A DNA stretch of 64,000 nucleotides from Quillaja saponaria. Taxonomy: Eukaryota > Streptophyta > Magnoliopsida > Fabales > Quillajaceae. Below, piece by piece: positions 35,901-47,545 of this stretch. The DNA lies in assembly GCA_029379385.1 (NCBI GenBank), contig CM055607.1:12462001-12526000 (forward strand), given 5' to 3'. Each line of letters begins with the position of its first letter. The stretch's first letter is position 1. The notes beneath the pieces were generated by a model that saw only the letters and a program-made list of their open reading frames with translations, searched no databases and was not told where the DNA came from. The translations under genes and the position numbers were made by a program.

Positions 35901-38005
35901 GGGCTAGTTCTTCATACATGAACCATGACCTTGAATTGCTTATACAACCTGGATCTGAGGGTGAGTACATCAAATCACTACCAGAGCAGCTTCCTACTAA
36001 GGGATATGGAGAATGGGGCCTTAGGAATAAGGTACCTGTAGAGTAAATTAAATGTCCACTTGTACTATTTCAGTGGCTCATTTGCACGTCAAAACAATTC
36101 TCATAAAGTAAGAGGAACAGGAATTACTGTCACAATGCCACTAAATGAAAATAACAATCACTACTTCCTATCAAGGAGAAAAGAAAATCATTACTTCAAA
36201 TTTCTTTATTGAAAACAAGTCTAACAAGAAAAGCAATACATTACTTTTAAGTTTATTTATTGAAATAAGTCTAACAAGAACATTAAACGTTCAGTAACTT
36301 TTAAAGCATTACCTAATTCTATTGCAGGAATAGAACATAGGTTAACCAGTTAGAGCAAAATGGAGACTCAGGTCCCAAAGAGGTGGGCCAAAGTAAAACG
36401 TTAAAAATGATTTTGTGTCACAATGATTTTCTAGTTCAGGCAGAAGCTATGTCTGGCAAAAGGGAATAGCATAACAATGGAGCTGATCACCTGGCACAGA
36501 GAGATGAGACAAGTTTTAGGTCATGACTAAACAACATAATAGGCAACACATAGGACATATGAGATTTACCTTTCTTTACCATCTACAGCTGATCCCAACC
36601 CCCATGAGTTAAAATATCATTGATCAAAATAGTTCTCATCTTCTAGATGTACATATTCTCTAAACAAAGCATGCTATATACCGTGACTTCCTATATGTAG
36701 TAATAAAGATCTCATGAAACAGAAATAAATAATCCCCATCCTTAGCGCTATGGAAATCGATTACTGACTTTAATTATACGAATATAACAATATTTGCAAC
36801 TATTAAACATTCGCTTTCCAAATAAGCAACTTTTTTATTTTATCTTTTCAGTCATATCCATCAACTACATGCTCAGAAGTTTACTGAAGCTAAGGTTTAT
36901 GGAGAACTGAGAAAAGATCTAGCAATTTATATGAAGAACATATTTTCTGGTTGACATTCTAGAGAACAAACAAACAAGAACACCATATGCTTCTAAATTT
37001 CTAATTGTTGGTTATATACCAAGCAATACCTGAATTTTGCAACGTTGAAAATGGAGAGGGCATAGTGTGACCAACTTTTGATCCCATTCCCTTCTTCTTT
37101 TGTTTTTGCACAAACCACACAGCCATTACAACAAGACCGAGCATGATAAACCCAACTACAATGCCAATTGCAACAGCTCCTCCGGTGTTCAATCCTCCTT
37201 TACGTGAAGTTGTCATATTGGTACCATTTGTTGATTTTGCAGTTGGCTTCTCTGTAGGAATGGAGGGTAGGGGTGAAACAGTAGGAGTTCCAGCTGCAGA
37301 TGATTTACCAGGAGGACCAGGAAGGGAAATTGGGGGAGGTGAAGAAATTGAGGGCACTGAAGGAGGAGGTGATGGCAATGTAGATCCTGGGCCTGGGGGC
37401 ACATTTGTTGAAGGAGGAGGAGGAGATAGAGAAATAGATGGAACAGGTGGGGAAGAATTTTCAGGTGGCTTGCTTAGTGGTGGAGGTGGAGAATTGGAGG
37501 AAGGTGGAGCTGGGACAGTAGCTGGAGGAGGAGGAGAAGGTGAAATAGCTCTAGTGGGAGGTGGAGTTACTGCTGGAGGCGCAGGTAACGTCCGGGGAGG
37601 AGAAGCTACTATTGGCGGTGGTGGGGATACATTTGGAGGAGGAGGCGACGTCTCAGTTAGAGGAGGAGCAATGGAAGGTGTTGGTGGGGATGATGTTAAA
37701 GGAGATGGTGGTGAAGATGCTGGAGGTGATGGTGGCAGAGATGCTAGTGGCAAAGGTGGTGGTGAAGTTGGTGACGGTGTAGAAGGTGGTGGAGGTGAGA
37801 GTGACGGGGAAGGAGGAGGAGTGGCAGGAACTATAGGTGGAGAAGGCAAAGGTGGAGTTGAAGGGTCAAAAGGAATAGAAGGCAAAGGTGGTTCGGAGGT
37901 TTTATCAGGCTGAGAAGTTGTAGGAGGTGGCGAAACATCAGAAGGTGTTGAAGTTGGTGGAACCGCAGAAGGGGAAGAATTCGGAGAAGGGAATGTTGAA
38001 GCCAT
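32929..38005 (-). CDS. Proline-rich extensin-like receptor kinase (PERK family)
   Basis: Eight exons on the minus strand: 38005-37030, 36035-35625, 35372-35286, 35044-34974, 34679-34603, 34402-34255, 33437-33276, 33177-32929, giving 726 aa. Residues about 5-255 are an extensin-like domain of Pro, Ser and Thr with repeated SPPPP-type motifs, predicted to contact the cell wall. One transmembrane helix lies at about 275-299 ([20 protein letters not shown]), then a basic stop-transfer KQKKK. The kinase domain has GEGGFG (383-388), lysine in AVK (404), HRD with D500, DFG (518-520) and APE (544-546), all intact, so it should be an active RD-type Ser/Thr kinase. The C-terminus is Ser-rich. There is no classical signal peptide, as usual for PERKs. 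The antisense Gly-rich frame over exon 1 is a shadow. Confidence 0.95.
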
Positions 38006-40502
38006 CTTTCAGCAAATCTTCCCTCAAAAAGAAAAATGTACTACAACATTTCCTTGAACAACTTTCCCAAATCAGTGAAACTTTAATCTCCAATTGCAGA
38101 TCAAAGACCAATTCCAAAAGTTGTTTTCTCACAACAAACTTCAATTAGACGAAATCTTCAAAACCCAATTCACAGAAATTAGAGGGTCAATGAAAAATCT
38201 AATCTTTACAGATTCTTTCACTGAGAAAAAGTGAGAAACCCTTCAGATTTTTACAACCATTGCATCCACTAAATAACCCAAAATCCAAATCCAGAAAAGA
38301 GGAACCCATCTGCAAAACCAGGACCAACACCTCAATATCTAGTCAAAGAGGGATCAAACATCCAGTATTAAGTCCCAGATTTGCTACTAGACTGCTACAA
38401 GTTAGAAACTCAGCCTCAAGGCAAAATGCAGCAACATAGATTGCCAAGCGAGCACAGATAAAACCCAGAACTAATAAACAACTAGTTAACTATGACTGTT
38501 TATCTGAGTCTGAACCAGAAGTCTATTGCAAATGGGACTTTTGCCTGCAGGTTGGAATCTTCAAATTCCACTGAAAAGCTTGTTTTACGGAATATGGCAC
38601 CAGAGGTACCACAAAATATGCAAAGAAACGAGGGGGCGACTTCAAAACGAGCTTCTTCTCTTATGCCCAGGACTGGAGAAGAGATTGTCAAAATTGTTCA
38701 GGAGTTTTGTCTATAGCATACTCTGGATTTTCAGATCAAAAGAAAAATACTATACTCTATTTTAATTTTTCCCCTTGGTTAGGAATATATGTTAAAACTT
38801 TTTATTAGTTATTATACAATAATTATAGTCACTATTTCTTTTCATTTTCTTAGGGTCAACCCGTCTTCTTATAAATCATTGGCTTTTGGTTTGCTATATA
38901 ATTTTAGAAATTTTAAATGTAAAGATAACAAAGTTACATATGATATGGATTGTCTATCTAATTTTCATGTTTTCTAGGCTCTTGATTTGAATAAATGTAT
39001 GCATCAACGTGTAAGATTGCAATAAACAACATATTAAGATGATTTTTTATAAATTAGTTTAATCATGTCAGTCATATCAATTGAATTTCACTAATCATAT
39101 CAAAAATATCAATTACAGGCAATAAATCAAAAAAAAGAAAAACTACATGCATGACTTTGGGCAAAAAATTAAGTACATATTTTTTTAAAATATCATTGTA
39201 ATAATCAAAATAATTAACCTATTATAAAAATGCATATCATTTTGCCATGTTGTTACAAACATTTATTTGGAATTAATTAAAAACTCATAATTAGACAGCA
39301 ATACACGCTCATTCTCAAGAGGAACATGCTACTGACCAAATAAAATAGGAATTATAAAATTGATAGTTGCAATGATAGGCTGTGCTTGTGAATTTATAAT
39401 CATCGTTTGCATAAATAAAATACAATTAAGTTGATAAAAAAAATAAGACCGGGTTTGAGGTGTTTATGGAAATAGTAAATGATGAAAAACTCGAAATTCA
39501 TAATATATGATTCATATGGAGGAATTTCTTTTTGATTTTTAGTATTTTATATTATATTTTTTCTCTGAGGCAGTGAGATCTCATTCTCATACAGTCACAG
39601 GTCTTCAACTGCCATTTTCTTGTTAATGGTTTGCCTCTTTTGATTGAATATTTAAAATAAAAATGATTACCACAAGTATACTTGTTTAATGTCGGCGTGT
39701 TTTGGTATTTATTTGTTTAGAAGTACCCAAAAAGACTTCAAAGCAAAGTTTACCGTTTGTTGAACTAACCATGAAACATGGATTTGGATATTTTTTGAGT
39801 ACATGAAAAGATTTTGTTCTAAATTAACGATATGATATATTCTATCTCAAAATGTATTTAATTTGAATTTATAGCAGATTTTTTTTTTCTGTTTTACAGA
39901 GAAGGAACCAGTTGATTTATTTTTTTTTTAAAAAGACTTGACAATAAGTAATAAAGAATAAATTACAAAAGTAAAAGTGAGACAAAGATATTCTTAAGAT
40001 AAATGACAATTATGATGTGAAGGTAATGTTCTCTTAAATAATGTGAGTACCTACTTATTTTTATATTTTGAAAAAGTTAAAAATTATTATTATTCACTTA
40101 TCTTCTTACTAACATCCACAATCTCATTTTGGTACTATCATTTTGAGTGAGGAGAATTAAAGACAAAACTATGCATTCACCACCCATATTGAGGTAGATG
40201 ACACCATGTAGTCTTTGTATTCAAATTTCATTAGTTCAACTAGTTGTATCCATGATGTAATAATTGTTTTTGATGAATGAACACACTTTATGTAGTTAAT
40301 ATTTATGAATTTCGATTTTTGAAATTCTGACTCCTCGTTTTCGAAATTCATGTGCAATTGCAGTTACGTTTGGAATTTCCACAGGCTTGACAGTTCTTCA
40401 CATTCAAATCATGTCATTGGGCCATTGGCATCGATTCTAAAACATGGTCCTTATAAACGCCTCAATTCCAAACCCTTCCACCACCACTAACCGTAGCAAG
40501 CA
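38006..40502. other. Intergenic region upstream of the PERK gene
   Basis: No gene is supported. The first few hundred bases should hold the PERK promoter and 5' leader. A plus-strand open frame 38492-38716 has ordinary composition but no recognisable family or splice partners. The remainder is AT-rich. Confidence 0.6.
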
Positions 40503-42466
40503 ATGTCTGAACAGAACCCACCAACTGCTCCTTTCCTATTTCCTGAAACTCAGTCAAAAGTCCCCCCTGGTCCTGCCAAGTTCTTCTCCCCAAAGCTCCT
40601 CTCAACCCAACTTCCTACAAACTTTTTCTTCCAAAACTTGGTCCTTAAAAATGGTGATCAGCCTGAATACATCCACCACTACCTCTTAAAATCTTCCAAC
40701 TCCTGTCTTTATGTCTCTTACTCATCTAGCTTCTCCAAGTCTTCGGTAATATACCAAAACTTTAGCACAGATCTCACAATCTTTGGCTCAAATAAAAAGG
40801 ATTCAAATTCACATAAAAGCCATATAATCTCTTCCTACAGTGATCTCAGTGTCACTTTAGACTTTCCTTCTTCAAATATAAGATTTTTTCTTTTCAGAGG
40901 AAGCCCGTTTCTTACTGTGGCAGTGCCTGGAATTGCAATTTCAATCACCTTCTCTAAGAAAATCTTGTCATTTTCTTCAAATAATTCCCCCAACAAGTAC
41001 GCCATCAAGCTTGAAAATCGTCTGACATGGTATATATATCTGCCTCTGTAAACTTCAATTACAGCTATTCAAGCATTACTTTTGGTGAGTTTTTTGGCAC
41101 CATTCGAGTAGCATTGTTAACGAACTCAGGCCAAAAATGTGAGGCAATACTTGATAGGGACAGTTCTTGCTACCCTGTTTCTGAGAATGCTGCATTTGGA
41201 AATCCATTTTGTTTGGAATATAAATGGGAAAAGAAAGGGTTTGGGGGATTTGCATATGCTGGCCCATATTTTACATCTTCCACTATTGTCTAATTATGAT
41301 AGTATCACTGTTTTGAAGGATTTTAAGTATAAAAGTATTGATGGTGAGCTTGTTGGTGTTGTTGGAGATTCATGGGTGTTGAAAACAGACACTGTTTCTA
41401 TAAATTGGCATTCCATTGGAGGTGTCAAAGAAGAATCATAGGCTGAAATTGTTTCTGCACTTTGTAAAGATGTTAAGGATCTGAATCTCAAAGCAATTAA
41501 AATTTTGTTGTCTTATTTTGATGGGAAATTAATTGCAAGGGCAGCAAGGTTGGCACTGATAAAGAAGTGTGTCATCATGAAGTCATTCTGGTCATCAGCA
41601 AGTTCTTGAAGGACATAATTGAGCCTTGGTTGGATGGAACATATAATGGCAATAGTTCTGTATGATAAAAAATGGGGTGGACATTTTACCAAACTGGGGT
41701 CTAAGGATTCTACTGCAGATTTCAGAGTTTGGAATTTACAATGATCATCATTATCATATAGGGTACTTCCTTTATGGAATTGCCGCGAAGATTGACATAG
41801 AATGGGGGAAGAAGTATAAGCTTCATGCTTATTCCCTTATGACAGATTTGATGAATTTGGATACTAGATCAAATTCAAATTATACACGAATGAGGTGTTT
41901 TGATCTTTATAAGTTGCACTCTTGGGCAGGAGGACTAACTGAATTTGCAGACGGGCGAAACTAAGAGAGCACTAGTGAAGCTGTCAGTGCTTACTATTCA
42001 GCAGCCCTGATGGGGTTGGCTTATGGTGACACCGATCTTGTTGACATTGGATCAACACTTGCAGGACTGGAAATTCATGCAGCTCAAACATGGTGGCATG
42101 TAAATGAGGGAGGTAACATGTATGAGAGATTTTACAAGGGAGAACAGGATTGTGGGTGTTTTGTGGGCCTATAAGAGAGATACTGGATTGTGGTTTGGTC
42201 ATGCAGATTGGAGAGACTGTAGACTTGGCATTCAGGTTCTACCATTACTGCCTATTACTGAGGCATTGTTTTCCAATGTTGGTTTTACGAAGCAGCTTGT
42301 GAAGTGGACATCACCAGCTCTGCATACAGAAAAGTGGAAGGGGTTTGCTAGTGCACTGGAAGGAATTTATGACAAGAGAAGTGCCTTGAAAAAGATTAGA
42401 AGTTTGAAAGAATTTGATGACGGCAATTCACTCTCTAATCTACTGTGGTGGATCCACAGCAGATAA
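40503..42466 (+). pseudogene. GH81 endo-1,3-beta-glucanase pseudogene
   Basis: Full-length relative of the two intact GH81 genes downstream, but on the plus strand and broken. The start (MSEQNPPTAPFLFPETQS) and end (DGNSLSNLLWWIHSR) match the paralogues. Lesions include a frameshift near 41035, another near 41250, an in-frame TAG at 41439-41441, frameshifts between about 41530 and 41710, a TAA at 41962-41964 replacing the Gln just before the conserved E-x3-E pair, and a frameshift near 42110. The D-x3-H motif (NDHHYH) is still readable. AATAAA motifs lie at about 42504 and 42521. It converges on the intact GH81 gene at 43657. Confidence 0.95.
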
Positions 42467-43656
42467 AGGAGATGTTTTAGAAATATTATGAGCTTCATAT
42501 CTTCAATAAAATAGTTTCGTTAATAAAATTGGGAATTTTTTTTGGCATAATGTTTGTTTTCAATTGTCAAATTCATTTTATTTACTTTGAATAGAAAAAC
42601 AAAAGCAAACTAACAAAAAAAGTAAAAAAACTGACATGTGGTAAAGAATAGAACTGGAGCAAGCACCTGAGGAGTGGGAACAACCCAAAATTGATAAACT
42701 GCAATATATCAATTTGAGTGCAGAAATTCCCTAATTTTGCAACACAACATTGTGACTGAAAGAAAAGCAAAAGAATAGAAGAAGAGAGAAAGCAAAGGAA
42801 AGATCATACCTGAATGGCTACTACGACAGTGGATAGTAAAGATAGAATGAAGAGGCACAATCACACCTGAATTGAATACGATGACAAGTTTGTTAAAAAA
42901 TTAATAGTAAGTATATAATATAAGGAGCTGAACCTAAGTATTCTCCAGAGGAGTTTGGGTTTATATTTTATTTTATTTTATTTTTACCGGGGTGGGGAAA
43001 GAGGAATAAACTCTCAAATATAACTTCCAGAGAGTCGACCTTGGATATTCAAGATAGGTGGAGATACCAGGTACCAGACCACTCAAGGTCGTGACAAGTT
43101 TGGGTTTTATAGACTTAACTAATTGTAAATGAAATTCATTTTCCTTTAACAAAAAAATAAAATGAAATTCATGTTTTAGTTAAGAAAGTATCCAGGTAAG
43201 AATCCAAAATCTCTGATTATAAAACTGACCTGAAATTCTATGGAGCACAATCTAGACACATGTGGGTACAGCGTGTTAAGAAAAAGGCTTTACTAACGTC
43301 AACAAGTTACGTTGCCTCACAATTCATCCTTAAATTGATCATTGCTCCTATTAAGTGCCTTAATGATGAGAAATAATGTTCTCATATGGGCATAGCACAA
43401 GGTCATCAATCTGATGCTGCAGCAAAATGGCTCATATTTTATGACCATAATTATTACCATGTCTGTATTAGGACCAACACTTTTTTGCTAAGATTGTAAT
43501 ATAATCCCTGTTATTCACAACTATCAACTCTCAGATATATGCTAGGAAGCTAAATGGCATCAATTCAAATGCAAGAGTTGGGTATATGCAGTAAGGAATG
43601 GTCAATTATTTTATTCTGAAACTTGTAGCAAAGCTTTCTAATAACATAGACAACAT
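42467..43656. other. Intergenic region between convergent GH81 copies
   Basis: Contains the 3' ends of the pseudogene and of the adjacent intact gene, plus a SINE-like insertion (42966-43096). Nothing else is supported. Confidence 0.6.
42966..43096 (-). mobile_element. tRNA-derived SINE-like retroposon
   Basis: Read on the minus strand, a ~130-bp element starts with a tRNA-like head (CCTTGAGTGGTCTGGTACC as a weak A box, AAGGTCGACTCTC as a B box, about 35-40 bases apart). A body ends in TTCCTCTTTCCCCACCCC, and an A-rich tail (TAAAATAAAATAAAAT) follows. It is flanked by ~14-15-bp imperfect direct repeats AGTTTGGGTTT(T)ATA at 42952-42965 and 43097-43111, as expected of target duplications made by LINE-type retroposition. 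No coding capacity. Confidence 0.65.
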
Positions 43657-45855
43657 TTAGTGATAGTAGTGACCAAACCAGCTGTATTTATGTTCTTCAC
43701 ATTCCTCTTCCATTTCATCACCTCTGCTGTGGATCCACCACAAGAGGTTACTGAGTGAGTTCCCATCATCAAAACCATTTAAGTTTCTGATCTTATCCAA
43801 TGCACCTTCTTTGTCATAAATTCCTTCCAAAGCATAGACAAATCCCTTCCATCCTTCTCCAACACCCTCTCTTTGCAAAGCAGGTAATGTCCATTTGACA
43901 AGCTCCCTTACAAAATCAACATTCGAAAACAAAACCTCAGAGATAGGCAATAAAGGTAAAAGCTGAATGCCTAGCCTACACTCTCTCCATTCAGGAGGAG
44001 CAAACCATAGTCCACTATCTCTCTTGTTAGCCCACAAAACACCCACCACCCTGTTTTCCCTTGTAAAATCTTCCTCGTATATGTTATCCCCCTCCTTCAC
44101 CTGCCACCATGTTTGTGCTGCATGAATTTCCAGTGCTGCAAGCATTGATCCAATGGCAAGAAGATGGGTGTCACCGTAGGCCAACCCCATTAAGGCTGTT
44201 GAATAATAAGCATTTACAGCTTCACTTGTGCTCTCCTGATTTCGCCCATCTGCAAATTCGGTAAGCCCTCCAGCCCAAGAGTGCAACTTATATAGGTCAA
44301 AACACCTGAGACGTGGATAATTTGAATTTGATCTCCTACCCAAATTCATAAAATCTGCCATAAGTGAATAAGCTTGAGGTTTATACTTCCTCCCCCATGC
44401 TGGGTCAATCTTTGCAAGCACAGCAATGCCAAAAAGGAAGTATCCCAAATGATAGTGGTGATCATTGTAAATTCCAAACCCAAAATCAGCACCTGAATCT
44501 GTAGCTCCCTGTTTAGAAATAATTCCGCCCCATTTCCCATCATATAGAAAACCATTCCCGTTAAAAGTTCCATCCAACCATGGCTCAATTGTGTCCTTCA
44601 AGAACTTCCTAATGCTTGGAACAACATCAAGAAAGGTTATCTCTTCAGCTATCAATGCCAACCTTGCTGCTCTTGCTACCAACTTCCCATAAAAATAAGA
44701 AGAAGTTGTTGTTATTTCACTAGTATTTAGAGCCTGGACATCTCTGTGAAGGGCCGAAACAATTTCAGCATGTGAATCTTCTTTGATACCTCTAGTGGAA
44801 TGCCATGTTACAGAAACAGGGTCTGATTTCAATACCCATGAATCTCCAACAACACCAACAAGCTCACCATCAATACTTTTGTACCTAAAATCTTCTAGTA
44901 CAGTAATATCACAATCATCATTAGATAAAAGTTGAAGATGTAAAGGGTGAGCTAGCATTAACAAATCCCCCCACCCTTTCTTTTCCCATCTATATTCCAA
45001 AGAGAAAGGCTTTGTAAATGTAGCATCCCCAGAAACCGGGTAACAAGAATTGAACCTGTCAAGGATTGACTCATACTTTGGGTTACAATCTGGCAATACT
45101 GCTATCCGAATTATACCCGAAAACCCACCAGAAGTAATCTCAGAAAGGCTGTGATTCAAGTTGATTGGCGAAGACGTATATATAAGCCAAGTCTGACCGT
45201 TGTTAAGACTGATGGTGTACTTGGTAAGAGAATTATTTGAAGAAAATGAAAGAATCGCATGGATGGTGGTGATCGAAATTGGGGTGCGACCTTTTACAGC
45301 TGCAGTCAGAAATGGGCTACCCCTGACAAGAAAGAACCGAAGATTTGAAAATGGAATGTCCAAAGTGACACTGAGATCATTATAAGCAGAAATCATATGG
45401 CTTCTATGTGACTCTGGGTCGGGTTTTCCAAAGGCGGAGATAGTGAGGTCAGGGACGAAAATCTGGTATATGAAAGCAGAGTTGAAGAATCGAGCTGGGT
45501 AGGATACAGAAACCGACGAGAGAGAGGATTTGATGAGATAGGGGTGGATATACTCAGGCTGATCACCATTTTTGAGGACGAAATTCTGGAAGAAAGAGTT
45601 GGTGGGAAGAGGATTGGAAAGGAGGCTTGGGGAGAAGAAATTTGAAGGGTCAGGGAGTACAGTGGAATGAGTTTGAGGGAAAATGAAAGGTCTGAATGGT
45701 TGCTTGCGAGACATTGGTGGTGGCGAAGGTGGCATTGTTGGGGTTTCAGGCCGGGGTGGGGATGGAGGTGGTGAAGGTGGTTTACAGGGTCTGCGACGTT
45801 TTTTGAAGCTCTTTGTAACTAAGTTGCCGATTTTTCTTCCGAGTTTTTTCAGCAT
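43657..45855 (-). CDS. Endo-1,3-beta-glucanase, glycoside hydrolase family 81
   Basis: Single uninterrupted open frame of 732 aa. GH81 enzymes cleave internal beta-1,3-glucan links (callose or fungal and oomycete glucans). In legumes a member is the beta-glucan elicitor-binding protein. Residues 1-50 are a basic then Pro-rich extension without a signal peptide. The conserved N-terminal beta-sandwich begins at about FIFPQTHSTVLPDP (58-71). LLMLAHPLHLQLL (298-310) and DGELVGVVGDSW (329-340) are family signatures. The catalytic (alpha/alpha)6 region has the invariant pairs D465-x3-H469 and E541-x3-E545, both present. The C-terminus is LSNLLWWIHSR plus an acidic tail. M1 is preferred because the extension is open and plant-typical; M48 is an alternative start. 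Confidence 0.93.
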   Translation of the reverse strand: MLKKLGRKIGNLVTKSFKKRRRPCKPPSPPPSPPRPETPTMPPSPPPMSRKQPFRPFIFPQTHSTVLPDPSNFFSPSLLSNPLPTNSFFQNFVLKNGDQPEYIHPYLIKSSLSSVSVSYPARFFNSAFIYQIFVPDLTISAFGKPDPESHRSHMISAYNDLSVTLDIPFSNLRFFLVRGSPFLTAAVKGRTPISITTIHAILSFSSNNSLTKYTISLNNGQTWLIYTSSPINLNHSLSEITSGGFSGIIRIAVLPDCNPKYESILDRFNSCYPVSGDATFTKPFSLEYRWEKKGWGDLLMLAHPLHLQLLSNDDCDITVLEDFRYKSIDGELVGVVGDSWVLKSDPVSVTWHSTRGIKEDSHAEIVSALHRDVQALNTSEITTTSSYFYGKLVARAARLALIAEEITFLDVVPSIRKFLKDTIEPWLDGTFNGNGFLYDGKWGGIISKQGATDSGADFGFGIYNDHHYHLGYFLFGIAVLAKIDPAWGRKYKPQAYSLMADFMNLGRRSNSNYPRLRCFDLYKLHSWAGGLTEFADGRNQESTSEAVNAYYSTALMGLAYGDTHLLAIGSMLAALEIHAAQTWWQVKEGDNIYEEDFTRENRVVGVLWANKRDSGLWFAPPEWRECRLGIQLLPLLPISEVLFSNVDFVRELVKWTLPALQREGVGEGWKGFVYALEGIYDKEGALDKIRNLNGFDDGNSLSNLLWWIHSRGDEMEEECEEHKYSWFGHYYH

Positions 45856-47545
45856 TTCCAGCCAAAATCTGTGTCAAAGATTTTAACCCTTTCCTTGTTT
45901 TAAGAGAAAAAGAATTTAACTCTTTAAATTTTTGAGTGACCCATAATGGGCTATGGAGGTATATGACAATTGTAAGAAACTTGAGGAGGTTTGTGAATAT
46001 CTCCGAGTCAAGAAAAGAATGAGAAGAGGTTTTTGTTTTAGAATTTTTAGAACATGACAATAGGAATAAGAAAAGTTTTTTTTTTTTTTTTACTTTATTA
46101 CAAATAGGGGTGTTAGAGATAATGAAAGCATGTTTCACCGTCACATCATTTGGAGACACATCCATAACAGTTTAAGGTTATGATATTTTTGTGATTGATT
46201 ACTTTAAAATATGGATATATTATGTCGTCAATGACTAACAAGATGCTTTACGTTGGCCTTCTCAATTGTAAAGTACAAAACTCCAAGTTTGAGGTGGATT
46301 TGCAAAGAAGTTTGTGACATTATGCAAAAGATTCACTTGGATTTCTACGCGTTCTTAATGTGTGAAGGAAGACAGACGGGTGTAAGGAAGGGATAACAAC
46401 TTAACAAGGTGAGGAATGCTTAGCAGCTTAGGAGGTGAGGAATTTATTCCATGAACTAATCCTTCCCAAGTTTCCCATTTTCATGAGTTTTTTTTTTCTT
46501 CTCTTTCCATTTCAGAACAGAGAAATATGGGAAAATTTCAAGGCTTGAAAGTTACATAGATAAACAAATAGTCTATTTTTCTAGCAATAATTGACATCTC
46601 AAACTAAATATTCTATATAGCACTGAGATTCTGGTTAACAATCTTTGACTATAGAAAGGTTATAAATTATGCATATTAATTATGTCGACATTATCCAGTT
46701 AGAAGACATAATCGTCCATGATGTACTCAAATTTGAATATTTCAATTAAAACTGTAAGTTTTCTGAACAAAAATATAAGTAATGGTCAACATATAGCTAT
46801 TAGTCAGAGTAACGTATATGAACAACTATACTTTCTCTTTTCTTTTTTCCCCCGAGTGATAAACAACTGTACAAATATAATAAACGATGCTTAATTAAAT
46901 AATTAAGGAACCAGCAGACAAGATGTAGCATTTTGAAGTTTCATACCAAAATGATATGAGGTTGACTATAATAATTACAACTTGCTTTTTGTATGCATAT
47001 GATATGGAGAAGAAAGAATTAGGATTATCCTATTTTACTGCAAAAGAGATCACATAACCTTTTTTATTGTGACTCACCTCGAGTTTTTCATGTAAGAGAG
47101 AGTACTATGTGAAAAATAGAATTTTTAATCATAAATTAGCAATGTCCAAAAATTACATATCTAAAACTTTAGTCTAGATGACAATTTTAAGTTTTACATT
47201 TCAGTATTTTAGAGTCGGTGTTGCTTTGTAATTAATTGCTAAAATCAACTACTAAAACTCATTGTCTTTGAAGCAGCAGTTAAATGAGTCTAGTCAATGA
47301 ATACACAATTAAGTTCTGAATATCTAACTCATACGCAAGTATATATGAATATGATTAACTGAAGAAGAAAGAGAAGAAAAATCAACCATCAACTATCTGC
47401 AATTTAGTTGGCGACCTAAAATAGCATCAATTGACATACAGTGTAAGAAATGGTCATAACTTGTGTAATATGAGAAACAGAACTTAGTGGTAGTGACACT
47501 AGGGGACCAAACCCGCTTTCAGCTGTTCATAAGACTTACATTCCA
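45856..47545. other. Intergenic region between the two intact GH81 genes
   Basis: Contains the upstream region of the 43657-45855 gene and the 3' end of the next one. The frame 45782-46165 overlaps the gene's 5' end and shows no motif. AT-rich; no other feature seen. Confidence 0.6.

Noticed and set aside
37143..37913. 256-aa Gly-rich open frame on the plus strand
   Set aside because: It is the antisense of the proline-rich PERK exon 1; Pro codons read as Gly on the other strand. No independent support.
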